A stretch of 64,000 nucleotides of DNA from Ischnura elegans (lineage: Eukaryota; Arthropoda; Insecta; Odonata; Coenagrionidae). The notes under the pieces are model-generated. The model saw only the letters and a list, made by a program, of their open reading frames with translations. It did not search any database and was not told where the DNA came from. The position numbers and the translations under genes are program-made. The stretch covers positions 47,492,881 through 47,556,880 of the forward strand of contig NC_060252.1 of the NCBI RefSeq assembly GCF_921293095.1, written 5' to 3'. Position 1 is the stretch's first letter; the number at the start of each line of letters is the position of its first letter. Positions 23,510 to 34,452 of this stretch are shown here, piece after piece.

Positions 23510-24180
23510 TCTGGAAGCTTACCCTTCCATCATGCAGTTCCCTCTTCAATCATAATGAGGCCTATCACCTAGCATTCTATCTAATCATACTATTCTCTTT
23601 CTTACTCTCACTCGTTCGCCCAAAATTGCACCCTCAAACACTGTTTTCAACCTCCCTTCTCCGCTAAACACTCGCTCCATCCATACCTTCTGTCTTCTCT
23701 GTATCTCATCTAAAGGCTGCCTCTCCTCAACCACCATGTCCAACACTTCGTCATTCCCCATCATCTCCACCCACTGCACCTTCTCCGACCGGTATAATAG
23801 ACTTTAATGATAAAAACGGTACATAAACATCTCTACTTTCCACATGTCATCTCCGTCGTTCCTTTTCCACTCGGTCCACTTCACTTATTCAACTCCCTGG
23901 TCCTCTCATAAACTCCTCCTTCCCTGACGCAATTGTCTTCCTGACGTCCTTACTGCTGTATCCATTGTCCTCTAATGTCCTGCTCAAGTAGTTGAATTTC
24001 TCTGTCTGGTAAAATTTTCCCCACACCATTTATCTTGAGTCTCACATTTTTAGCTCGCGATGCTTTATAAAACCGATTAACTTTGATCTTGTGGTTAATT
24101 CTCATACCGTACTCTCCGCAACGCCTGTCTATCCCATACACCATTCGATAGTCGATTCGGTATTCGATTCGCTGCAGGCC
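23510..24180 (-). pseudogene. LINE relic, family B: RT C-terminal part and 3' end
   Basis: On the minus strand, GMRINHKIKVNRFYKASRAK and NVRLKING match the reverse transcriptase region of LINEs that precedes the YLGS motif. A later frame, NDEVLDMVVEERQPLDEIQR with WMERVFSGEGRLK, matches the C-terminal tail. The middle is broken by stops and shifts. The 3' part (23510-23780) has a second copy at 56320-56605 on the same strand with shared CCCTCTTCA-AT-ATAAGGCCTA and CTGCCTCTCCTCA-CCACCATG blocks. Dead. Confidence 0.6.
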
Positions 24181-24279
24181 ATACACTGACTGGCTAGTCA
24201 ACGTATAAATAACTACAAAAATTTAAAGTAATTTTCTACACATATTAATCCAAACAGAAGCGTTGATGACTGAGAGAAC

Positions 24280-24700
24280 TGGTTGAACGAGGAGTCCGTA
24301 AGGCGCGGAAATGACTGCGAATAGGACGTTGACGCTGGTACGGAAACCATTCGCCACTGCCCTTCGCTGCTGCTGTCCGCCGTGCTTTACTTCATACTCC
24401 ATTCACTGGGACGGCGGCACTCCTAATTACCTCCTCCTCCTCCCCAGCCTCTCTGCATTCCGGAGCCCGCGTCGTTCGCTCCCAGATCGATTAGGGCGGT
24501 GGCCGCTCGCCTATTCTCAAGAGGCTCGCTCAAGAGTCTCCCGTTGACTGGTGGCCGTTTTCCGATGAATGAACCGACTTCCTGTTGCGCAGCCTCCCAT
24601 CACGCGACTGAAACTTTATCTCGGATGAATTGTTGCTAACTAAGCCTGTCACGTGGTCACCCCCCAAGACGTCGTAATTAGAGCGATGGATGATAACGGA
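24280..24700. other. CpG-rich segment of unknown role
   Basis: GC- and CpG-rich bases (GAGTCCGTAAGGCGCGG, GGACGGCGGCAC, CCCGCGTCGTTCGC) stand out against the AT-rich surroundings. Frames of 78 (+) and 142 (-) codons overlap and show no domain. It could be a promoter-like island of an unseen host gene, but nothing visible proves it. Confidence 0.25.
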
Positions 24701-24948
24701 AATAATGCGTGCACTAAGCCGACCGGGGTGCCTGTGACTACGAGAATACGATTTAGCTTTGAAATCAGTGTGCGGAATGAAATAATTCGTAAATATCAAT
24801 GAAAGGGATAAAGATATATCCATATGTTCGCGCTTCATTCCCACTGGACTGGGCAGAGAGTATAATTTTGGCCTTAGTATTTTTTTGCATGTATCTTGTA
24901 AATAAAAATTATTCATTTTATTACACAAAATACGGAAGAATTTATTCA

Positions 24949-24985
24949 TCATCATCATGGGTCAGCAATCCTAAGATTGTTATTA
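24949..24985 (-). repeat. LINE family A terminal fragment
   Basis: TCATCATCATCATGGGTCAGCAATCCTAAGATTG, shown here in parts, matches the extreme 3' end of family A elements on the minus strand (compare 46425-46460 and 47580-47615). Only about 35 bases remain. Confidence 0.45.
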
Positions 24986-25027
24986 ACAGTGTCCGGCGAT
25001 ATCTAGTGGAAATGTTTGATCTCCATT

Positions 25028-25945
25028 AGAATAAACTATGAATGGTAAACTTCCACACAATTTTATTTAAACACCGACCCGGTTTCGACTCATAGTGACA
25101 TTATAAAGGCACAAAATTTTCATTTCAGAGCAATGTACCGTCCCGTTGGGTAAAACTGCCATTTATAGGTAAATTATCATACAATCTGAAGAAAATAATT
25201 CCCAAAGACAAAGCTAGAGTCGCCTTCTACCCACCGGCAACGTTGGAGAAACGATTATTTAATTCTAAGGACATGTATAACCAAGAAAAGAAAAGTGGTT
25301 CTTACTTGTTAAAGTGTAATTATTGTGATATTCATTGTGTAGGACAGACTGGGAGGAGATTTAAAGATCGAGTGATTGAGCACAGGAACAGTTTCATCAA
25401 TAATGATGAAAAATGATGTTTTGCTAAACATTAGAACTATTGTAAACATTTTAGTAATTTATTTTGATATTTTATATTGCATAGAAAAAGGGCAAAAGCT
25501 GGACTTTTAAGAGAAATTTGAAATTGTTAAGAGCCCGCATAATCTTTGTAACGATGAAGTGTACCCTACCCAATCGCCTCTTTTAATCCTGAACATTCCT
25601 CCCCGCTCTGTGAATACATAGATGTTTTTAATTTCCGACCTTCACCGACACCCGCTCCTTTCGTGGTTGCTATGACTTCTTCCTGCCTCCCCCATTCACT
25701 CCCTTTACGTAATCCCTCGTAACCCCTCCCCTCCTTCAATGACCCTCCCTATTAACAACCTTTTTGGTCAAACTGTCTCCACCCCTCCCTTGCTATGCTT
25801 CGCACTCCCTTATCCTTCTCTTGCTGGACGGTATGTATAGAACGAGGAAGGCCAAAATTTGCTCCTTGATAGTGACACTACGTGTCGAAACCGGGTCGGT
25901 ATTTAAATAAATTTTGTTGAAGTTTACCATTCATAATTTCTTCTC
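25028..25945 (+). mobile_element. 5'-truncated Penelope-like element between inverted termini
   Basis: The left flank from about 25036 (TATGAATGGTAAACTTCC... ACCGACCCGGTTTCGAC) is the inverse of the right flank (GTCGAAACCGGGTCGGT... GAAGTTTACCATTCATA, ending about 25935). The arms are about 65 bases with several mismatches. The right arm has the stem GACAC/GTGTC followed by CGAAAC and GTC. Between the arms lies a GIY-YIG endonuclease relic on the plus strand. Inverted terminal repeats around truncated copies are known for Penelope-like elements. Confidence 0.7.
25130..25625 (+). pseudogene. Penelope-like GIY-YIG endonuclease relic
   Basis: The plus-strand frame runs KLPFIGKLSYNLKKII (end of the RT-to-EN linker), then AFYPPATLEKRLFNSKD, then SYLLKCNYCDIHCVGQTGRR and FKDRVIEHRN. 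This is the GIY-YIG core of Penelope-like endonucleases, with Y, CVG, R and E-H landmarks in place and a CxxC-type pair before the CVG. A stop falls at 25414-25416. After a gap with stops, the tail reads FEIVKSPHNLCNDEVYPTQS, a plausible C-terminal continuation. The reverse transcriptase is missing. In live elements the protein nicks target DNA for target-primed reverse transcription. This copy cannot act alone. Confidence 0.7.
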
Positions 25946-26403
25946 ATGGAAATCCTAAGATTGGTTTGACGCAGCTCTCCATTCAATTCTGCTAATCTTT
26001 TAACACCTACGTTTATCTTCTCTTTCACATCTTTCTTTACCTGTTCCATACATTTTGTTCGAGGTCTACCTTTTCCATTCTTGCCATCCACTTGCCCCTC
26101 GATGATTGTGTTTTCATCAAGCCATCATGCCTATAAAGTTGTTCCGGCCTCTATCCTTGCTTTTTCCGTTTCTGTCAATGTCCATGCCTCACTTCCATAG
26201 GGGAGCATACTACAAACATAAGTTTTTACGAGTTGTTTCCTTAATTCCATATGTAAGCTTCCCGCTGTCAGCGGGTCTCTCTTTTGGTGGAATGCTCTCT
26301 TCGCTTGGACTATTCTGCTGATAATTTCTTTCTTGCTTCTCCCGTCGCTTGTGATCCTGCTTCCCAAATAACAGAAAGAATTCATTATTTTCATACAGTT
26401 CAT
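25946..26403 (-). pseudogene. LINE relic, family A: RT C-terminus
   Basis: On the minus strand a 90-codon frame reads NSFCYLGSRITSDGRSKKEI, then SRIVQAKRAFHQKR, then VKTYVCSMLPYGSEAWTL. This is the standard stretch after the reverse transcriptase catalytic centre in many animal LINEs (YLGS... YGSEAWTL). Beyond the stop, 25946-26130 carries the eroded tail and the AATCCTAAGATTGG end shared with 46432-46755 and 47580-47905. The upstream RT and endonuclease are absent. It abuts the Penelope-like element on its left. Confidence 0.65.
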
Positions 26404-27480
26404 ATTGATCTCATTTCAAATGCACGGCTGAATGAAAAGCCGTTTTAACTTTTATTAATTTAATGAGACGACTAGTTTTGTTTCAATTATAATTTTTATA
26501 TTCCTCGATACAGTGTATATAAAGCACCTGTCTCATTTTGTGGCCCAAGTGGAAGTGGAAGATTGCATTTTATTCAATGGTACATTACGTAGAACCACAT
26601 TGACCTTTGCACCTACACTTATGATGGGGTAAAGTTGAATGCGGAATAATTTTTCGAAAATGAATGAAGGCTGATTCGACGGTCAATTTTATGATTCGTA
26701 TTTTAGGAAGAAGTAAAGAAAAGTCGATTGTTTTGAATATAAAAAAACTTGTTAGAAAGAATATTTTTACCGGACCCCTGATAGATGCGATAAAATCGAC
26801 TAATACTCAATCAATTAAGAAAAAAGATTCAGTTTTCACCCTGAAAATTGTCCTCACCTATTCAACTTTTTGGACTGGCTACCAAAGAAATTGCAATTTG
26901 CGATTCATCCCTGATTTTGGCTATAACCAAAAATAAAGTGTTTGTTAAAACTGTATCTGTCACCTCGATGTTAACGCCATCCACAACATATGAATGGGTA
27001 TAGCTAGACGGCCTACGCAAATGCACCGCCGTACATTTTCTTAGGTTAAGTTTTAGTCTTTACTGTTAAAACCACTCATGATCATTGATTCATTCCAATG
27101 TTAGAATTTCAAAGTTTACGCTTTGTTTACGCTTATTATCACAGTTTTCGCGGTAGATGGTGGCGTCGACGGCAAATAAGTGTATTTTACTGCTAATTCA
27201 GAATCAAAAGTCATTTATATTTATACGAAAAAAAGGGGACCGATAACGCTTCTTAAAGAGACAGTGGGACACCTGATGTCGCTTTAACTACGTCAAAATG
27301 AATTCCGTCAACAGCTACTTTTTGCCTATGATCACTCAGCTCGCATCATTATCGCACAACCCGCATGACTGTAATTGGTATAAATATTTTTTTGCCCACA
27401 TATATTTTCGATTCACTAGATTTGAGCGCGTCGTGAAGAAAGAGCGCGAGATGCGGTGGATTAGATAGAAGTTATATTCA
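26404..27480. other. No gene recognised
   Basis: AT-rich sequence with one 90-codon plus-strand frame (26664-26936) rich in K, I and N. It has no family resemblance and no stronger composition than its surroundings. Confidence 0.4.
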
Positions 27481-27668
27481 GGGTGTCCAAAACCAGGTAG
27501 AGAAATTTTTGAAAAACAGGGTAAGTAGTGAGTAGAGGGTTTTAAACCAATTTTTACACTCTTCATAATCGAAAAAATAAATTTGTCAAAGAAATATTTT
27601 GTAAATTCATGATTGCAATACTTTAGGGAGTCCGGACCCCCCGGACTAAGCCCCTAATTACGCCACTG
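27481..27668 (+). mobile_element. MITE copy, 5' end lost
   Basis: This matches the 18716-18977 element from its TCCAAAACCAGG-like block through GGGTTTTAAACCAATTTTTA, TTTGTCAAAGAAATATTTTG and GTCCGGACCCCCCGGAC to the terminal ACGCCACT. The left TIR is missing or too changed to see. Confidence 0.6.
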
Positions 27669-30540
27669 GCGAGGTGTGTTTCGCATGATCTACCTTTACG
27701 GAAGCCGTTCTCACAACCATTTAGGAAGCTTTCTCTCTCCAGGAAAGTCGCAATTTTGCTAAGGAAGATATGTTTGAGAAACAATGAGTGATATTTGTTG
27801 AACCTCTAGGGGTTCCAGCACTCACGTATAATGGGAATGGAGGGAAATACAAATGACATGAAATTATGAAAAACAGTCGAGGTTTACCAAATAAAAAGTT
27901 TTCTGGAATTTAGAAAGTTTTAATCTGGTTATTTAGACATTACTTCGAGGCTTCATGAAATAAGTTCTCAAATAATTATGTAGTTATTCACTTGAGTATA
28001 TTGGCAAGTGATGTAATTTACATGGCCGAGATTGATCGTGTCTCGACCGCCTCTTGCCGATCCTTATGCTAGGTCCCAGACTGGCACACCTATCAATGTT
28101 TCTCGTGATACCCTCCCTCTCGCTACTCTGCCTCGTGTCCACTAGGGAAGGGCGTGGACTGTGCAACTTGCGAGCAAAGGTACAATCCGATACGACATCG
28201 AGAGAGACCCATTGAACGGCCGGCGGGAATGGAGCACCCCTTCCAACGTATACCCCTCGATTTGACCACCCTGATTTCTCTCTCCAGTCTCCGTTTCGTG
28301 CCAAATATCCTCCTTCGGGATAATTAAGTTCTGCGATATAATTGCCTTTTATATTCAGCACCTAGACTTGAAACCTTTGCAAAATATTGTGTGGAGAAGT
28401 ACGGATAGTCTCACTGCGGTATTCATAATGCAATTCAAACCTTCATCTTGAACGACGGTGAAATTCATATCAATAACCGTTGAAAATTATTCTCCAGGAA
28501 CCAAACCGTGCACCTTTGGCCGGTTTTACGAAAAAAATATGAGATTTGGGAGAAAAAATTAAACAAAGGGATATAAGCTCATGGTACTTTTGAATATTTC
28601 TTTATCACAACGACAATTTGTCCAGAGATCAACTGTCACGATATACAGCCAAACAAAAGAACAGCAATATTGTAAAAATATGTGCAAGCAAAACACTGCC
28701 CCAAACGATGAATTGACCAAGGTGATAAGAAAATCATTCGATTGTTAGGAAGGTCACACCAAATCCAAAAAATCAAACTTTTATGGATTGTAAAAATCGT
28801 AATTCAATATTTGTAAATTTTTGACCAACTTGCTTTAACTTAAAAATTTTAACCAACCAACTTGCGTCGTGCATCCTTTGGGCGGCCCTCGTATTACCTA
28901 TTCGCTTATAAAGAAATTTCACTCCTGCTCAACCGGTCGATTTTCGTGACGGATAACTTATGTTTAAACCTGAGCTATTGTCTAGTAATTTTTTTGAGTA
29001 CTATACAGAGTAAACCCTTGATGATATTTTCCAGTATTTCAGTTTGAAAAAAAACAGATATTTAGTCAATTTTTAAGTAATAAGAATACCTTTGTTTCCA
29101 CAAAAATATATATTGCAAAACTTCAATAAAACCTGGGTTTTTAAGGAGACATCGGAATTATACCCACTCAATCCTGGGGTGGTTGGTATCGGGAAGAAAG
29201 GAGTTAGATTTCTATCTCCCCCAAGGTTTTGTTAATATAAATTCCATTTGTTCTACTATATAAATACGATTGAAATCCTCTTAAAAACCTTGGTTGCACT
29301 TAAGTTTGTTGAAAAATGTGGGTGGAAAAAACAGAGTCATTATTTCAAAATGACCAGTAAATTCCACGGAGTTTCACCCTAAACAATAGAATTTTGGAAA
29401 TTATTTTCCCAATTGGAAATCAAGTGGCACTGCCAGCAGTTATATATTTAGAAGTCGAGCGCTTACTGTATTTGACTGACCATGAGCTAGTTATTGGATT
29501 CCATGAAGCGTGGTATTTAGCTGTTTGCGGTACATTGACATTGAAGATTTATGATTATTGTTACAAGAATATCCTATTTGGTAAAATTGTGTATATTTTT
29601 ATTTTTAGGGGACTCATTACTTTCTCTCAAATGGTCGTTTTTAGCCTTTTTATGACAGATTACTAAATGAAAAATTAGATATAGAATTGATATTATCAGG
29701 ATAAATAGAATTAATATCAATCAAAATTTACCTGTATCTTAAATAAAAAAATAAGGTGTATGGAAATATATAGGTAAAATTTTATTTGAAATTAAGAAAA
29801 ATGCTGACAAAAATGTTAAGTATGCGTTTATATCTATATTTTGAAGGTGACTGCTTGGTTTTGAAACGATTGATGCGAAACAAAAAAAAGCGAAATGCGA
29901 CCGATTGAGCTGCAATACCTCTTAAGTCGATTTCATCAGGGTTTCAATCAGTCGAAAATAGTGCGAAGTCACCAAACTGTTTTCTCATCAATCACCTCTG
30001 TTGTTTTTTCTAACCTCGCCGAGTGAAATGAACTTGGAGAAAGCAAATACGTGTAGCCGTACATTGTGTGACACTTCACCTATACCCGTTCCCTATTCAT
30101 CCCCCCACTTCGTAGGTTTGGGATTGGGGGGGAGTCAACCGTGATTTCTCCCGCTCGCTCGCCCTAGAATTGTCTAAGGGACATCTCCACGTCCCAGTGG
30201 TGGGAATGGCGTCGACCGGACTCGCCTCCTATCCGCGTTCGCCTATTTAGCCGCAGGTGCTCCGGTCTAGTCTCATCCATCACGCGGCTGGCACGCCCCT
30301 TCCTCCTTTGGGTCAACCGAACGGGTGGTCGCTTGTGTGCGGAGTCAAATCATAGGGTCTGGAGACACGGCCGCCTCGCCGCTGGGCAAACGAGGGACAT
30401 GCCTCGACAGCAGTCGACGTGAGGCCTCGAGGATCGCGTGCAATTGTTCCCAGATTGAACTTTCCGAATGCAGCTTGTAGTTCGCCTCTTTTTCTGTTTG
30501 CATCTCTCTCCTTTCGCTGATATCTTGATTTTACCTCGTC
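27669..30540. other. No gene recognised; CpG-rich part at 30100-30540
   Basis: The 125-codon minus frame at 27984-28361 and the 90-codon plus frame at 29394-29666 show no domain. The segment from about 30100 to 30540 is notably GC- and CpG-rich (GCGTCGACCGG, CACGCGGCTGGCACG) and runs into a SINE at 30541. A promoter-like island is possible but unproven. Confidence 0.35.
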
Positions 30541-30724
30541 GGTTTCGGTGTTGACGGGGTAAAGTCCTCGCTTCTCGAACAAGAGGTCGCGGGGTCGAGT
30601 CCCACCTGGATAGGTTGTCCCTATTATGGGCATGATTGTTCGCCCACGTGTAATTATTGAGATGTACCCTCATGGGAAGGGTCAATAAGTGCTGCTTTTG
30701 GTGTTACAGGAATAAATAAATAAA
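30541..30724 (+). repeat. tRNA-derived SINE, family 1, copy 2
   Basis: Head: GGTTTCGGTGTTGACGGGG, A-box-like TAAAGTCCTCGC, B box GGGGTCGAGTCCC, then ACCTGGATAGG. It ends in TAAATAAATAAA, a plausible SINE tail. It aligns with 3831-4012 over the head. Predicted frames across it (30313-30685) read through the SINE and are not genes. Confidence 0.6.
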
Positions 30725-30783
30725 ATTTTTGGCAAACATTTGCTCAATGGTGAGGAATACCTAAATGCTATTTGCGGAGGGGA

Positions 30784-31020
30784 ATGGGTTGATGCAATGG
30801 CCGTGTTGCCTCTACACCCCTTGGACCCAGGTTCAGATCCCGGCTGAGGCTGAGATTTGTCTTAAGTTGCGGCATCCCTGATTGAGTAGCATGTAGAGGA
30901 TACACTAAGTTCAGTATTCACTTCACCGGATGGGACCTTAAGTCACGGTCGAATCGTGCCTTTCGTTAAGAGCACGCTAATCACAACGCCAGGTTTCTCT
31001 CCCCCTATTCTTCTCTACCC
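30784..31020 (+). repeat. Possible tRNA-derived SINE, other family
   Basis: GATGCAATGGCCGTGTTGCC followed about 30 bases later by CCAGGTTCAGATCCCGGCTG gives A-box-like and B-box-like signals at tRNA-like spacing. I see no second copy in the window, so the call rests on the box pair alone. Confidence 0.35.
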
Positions 31021-31184
31021 TTCCCTCACGCCGAAAATGACTTCAGCTTTTGGTCGCCTTCTCCAAATACCTCTACCATACCATTCCTATCATCTGAGAT
31101 GGGAATGAACCAGAAAATGATTGCCACTAACCGGTATTGATTAAATATTTGGCAACTTGCTGTTGCAATCGTTGTGCTAGAGCG

Positions 31185-31390
31185 TGGTTGCTAAGTAAGT
31201 CGGGCGCTCGGGAACTGTCCTAAGTGCCCCCGGTCGAAATTCCTGGTGAAGGTGTCGAGCACTCCAATCAAAAGTTCTCGCTTATATACTTGGTGCGTGG
31301 TGGCCCTGGGGAAAGAATCTAGTCCCCCAATCCCAAGTGCGTGAATTTTACACGCCTAAGGTTAGTTCTAACCTAACTCATCTAAACTAA
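31185..31390 (+). repeat. tRNA-derived SINE, family 2, plus copy
   Basis: GTTGCTAAGTAAGTCGGGCG, the B-box-like GGTCGAAATTCC, and the body GTGGCCCTGGGGAAAGAATC with CCCCCAATCCCAAGTG align with the reverse of 17415-17610. The extent on the right is uncertain. Confidence 0.45.
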
Positions 31391-32623
31391 CCTCCCAAAT
31401 TAACTGATGAGTGTGTAAGAATCGCACTTCCTTTCAAATTTTATCAGTATTTGTTATTTGCTAAATGTGTTAATAAATTTTCTCCATGCACTTCCCCCTA
31501 CGTCGTAAGGCGAAAATATCTTGAGAACACTCAATGTATAAAAAAACTATTCCATTTCGTCAACGAGCATGAAAGTCATTTATGTTTTGCTTTTAATTAG
31601 TACGGTTTTCTAAATTGCATTACAATAACTGCATACAAACTAAAATCGAATTACGCGCTAAATTTGGTTATGGTATGGTCATAACTTACATCAAATTTCG
31701 GCCAATAGCGTGGGTTTCAGGTCAGATATGCGGTGCATCGGTAATGGAAATGTTAAATATAATTAATTAGTGGGAACGTTAATCTTAAATCCTTACCATT
31801 AAATCAAAACTACAGCTTAGTTGCAATGCCTACGAAGCGTTTTGTCTTAACATTTTCTAATCCGGAGCTCCTTCTAGGAGAATTCAAATTTCAAGATTTT
31901 TCATTTTGAAAACTTGAAATTTTTACACTAAATGATAATTATCGTGACAGCTAAATATTTCGTCATTAAAATTTACACTACAAAATAATATTTAGTTTAG
32001 ATATCTCCTAAATAGAGCTGAAAGTTTAGACATTTTTGATGTTGCTTAGAAGCAACATTGGGTTATAAAGGGTTAAATTTCAATGCTTACTCTTTCCATT
32101 TGTTTGCAGTGCTGTAGTTGTGATTTATAAAAGTTGTCCTAGAATTTATTATGTATTGACACATTAACGTTTTGAAGTTCACAGTAAATGTTTATATTTT
32201 TAATATAATGAGCTATAGTGACAACGAACATATAGCTCTTAGTGAGTAATCCATCAGTTATGAATGCGGGAATACATATGACAACGGTTCTTGACGAATG
32301 TCAGCAATGAAATCAATTTATCGATTTCCAAAGCAATAAATCATTTTTCGAATTAGATATTATTTATTTCATTATTTGCAGAAAAAAGTTATGAGCATAT
32401 AATTTTGTTTCAGGTATGTCGCAGATACCGTGATGAATTCCGTATCAATTCTCATATCAATTTTTAATCGTAAGTAAAATAAGTTCTATCTTATTAATAA
32501 AGTTTTTCATGTAACCTTTTTCTGCCGTACTCTCAAAGAATATCATTTTTTTCGAATCGAGTTAATTTAGGACTCGGCTTTTGATAATAATGCAGAATTT
32601 AAAAATCATTACGATTAATAACA

Positions 32624-32891
32624 TGGGCGTATCCAGGATTTTTTCTGAGGAGAACTTAAAGCTCTTACGGGCAAACGATCTTCTCATACTTGAGATTAAA
32701 AATAACACGCAACAATTACTGTACGAAATATTCTCTTTATTTTCGTATGAAAGTTATTAATATGAATTAGAATTATTAGTTCTCCGTAATACTTAAAACA
32801 AAACAAACGTATTGATAACCGTCTAAAAATATTTGTCTATTTTTTAAGCGTCTGGGGCGACGTGCCCCCCCCCCCCCTATGCCCTGCCTAT
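32624..32891 (+). mobile_element. Diverged MITE copy, GGGCGTATCCAGG type
   Basis: The left end TGGGCGTATCCAGGATTTT and the right end with a long C run then CCCTGCCTATG resemble the AGTGGCGTAGCCAGG MITE family and form weak inverted ends. The interior is AT-rich without coding sequence. Confidence 0.4.
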
Positions 32892-33131
32892 GATTTTTAA
32901 TGTAATTTATGATGATGAATTTCGGATAAGCTAGAAATGACTTGCTGCTTTGTTACCTCGTGGTGATAGAATACGCTGTATTTCATCGTTGACGAATGTG
33001 TAATTCTATATACCAAATGAACAACACTGTTTCATAAATGTCTGCTGATACATTTAGAAGAAAGAATTTCAGTACATTGGGTCATTTTATTTTATACATT
33101 TTCCCACTAGTCAGTTGAAAAGCGTTGAGTA

Positions 33132-33173
33132 GGGTGTAAGCCTTGAGATCTCGCGTAAGCCTTGAGATCTGCT
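33132..33173. repeat. Short tandem duplication of GTAAGCCTTGAGATCT
   Basis: The 16-base block GTAAGCCTTGAGATCT occurs twice in a row with a few bases between. No further copies are seen nearby. Confidence 0.6.
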
Positions 33174-33670
33174 GTACGATTCTATACCAGGCAATAAAAG
33201 TGGTAACGGAGTATTTCAGTCCCGTTTGAAAATTCAGTGTTCTCTGTCTATTACTTTTTGTAGGATGATGGGAATTTCAATTTAATTTAGAGTTCTCTTT
33301 CTACTCGGGAAAATAAAAAAAATTATTTTTTTTAAATAATAGACATACCATATTGGTTAACGCTGATCGGACTCAGATGGCTATTTTTCACGAGATATTG
33401 ATTGACGCTAAGTTTGCTGTTTTGTCGTAAAATTTGTACTTCTAGGCTTTGTTTGAGGGTTTTGTCTTAATATTAATTGCATTGTGCACTGCCAAATTAT
33501 TAGTACTACGATTACTTTTGATGATTTGTTCTTTGAAAATTCAGTTTTAGCTAGAAGCATGCCAAAGAAGTATAAACAAATTTTATTGATATTTGTGATA
33601 AAAGTCCTTAAATTCAATGAGACGGCTATTTTGGTACAATTCATCATCTATTAACGCATAAAGTCGTACC

Positions 33671-34452
33671 TAGGGATGTGTGAGTACTCGAAAATTCGAG
33701 TCGAGTCGAGTAGTTGGTACTCGACTCAAATGCTTCGAGTAGTATTACTAATGTCGAGTCGAATAGTTTCGATTACAGAGCTGTCGAGGCCAGTTAGTTC
33801 AGATATATCTGCCGATAGGTAGAACTATCATAAAAATCAAGTACTGATATCGTTTTTAAAGTCAATAAGTCGTCCTAATACCTTGGCCTGGGTGTTTCAG
33901 CTTTTTAATACGTAGCAGTCAAGCACTATAGTAATGAACGTGAAGGCCGAATAACTTTTCTTCAGCCGCGGCTACCGACCGTCTTACGACCCGGCGGTGT
34001 ATTGATATCAAGTTTTACATTAATTATTTATAATATTTATTGTAATTGTAAAAATGCAATTACTTAGGACGATTTTGAGCAGTTTGGATGCATACATTAA
34101 TGAAGTGAGCGACGTATTACTAGGGGTAAATTCATTTCAATGGTGCTTATGGAACTGTTTAAAATACAGTAAGTAATGTTCATTCATCTCCAAATTGTGC
34201 CACAGTTACCATCAAACGTTCCTCATCATCTTTTCCTTTTTAGACTGAAAATTAAATAAAAGTATAATAGAAAATATAATATAATAGAAAATTCACAAGA
34301 GGATGGGAAAAACAAGAATATGTTGAAGAATGCGTTCCTGTATTGCCTAGCTCTGGAATTACCATACTCCACTCGACTCGATACACGCGAGTAGTTTTCA
34401 ACTCAACTTGATACTCGATTTGAGATCAAATAGTACCACTCGTGCATCCCTA
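33671..34452. mobile_element. hAT-like non-autonomous transposon, 782 bp
   Basis: The left end is TAGGGATGTGTGAGTACTCG and the right end reversed is TAGGGATGCACGAGTGGTAC. The outer eight bases are identical. The eight bases outside each end are GTCGTACC and GTCGTTAG, sharing the first five, a plausible decayed 8 bp target duplication as made by hAT elements. Subterminal GAGTCGAGTCGAGTAG repeats lie inside the left end, and ACTCGACTCGATAC repeats inside the right. No transposase frame is present. Confidence 0.65.

Noticed and set aside
27984-28361. 125-codon minus-strand frame
   Set aside because: No recognisable family, biased composition and no neighbouring signals; chance is as likely as a gene.
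30541-30620. Possible tRNA gene
   Set aside because: Only A- and B-box-like signals are present; the acceptor and anticodon stems are missing and related copies make it a SINE.
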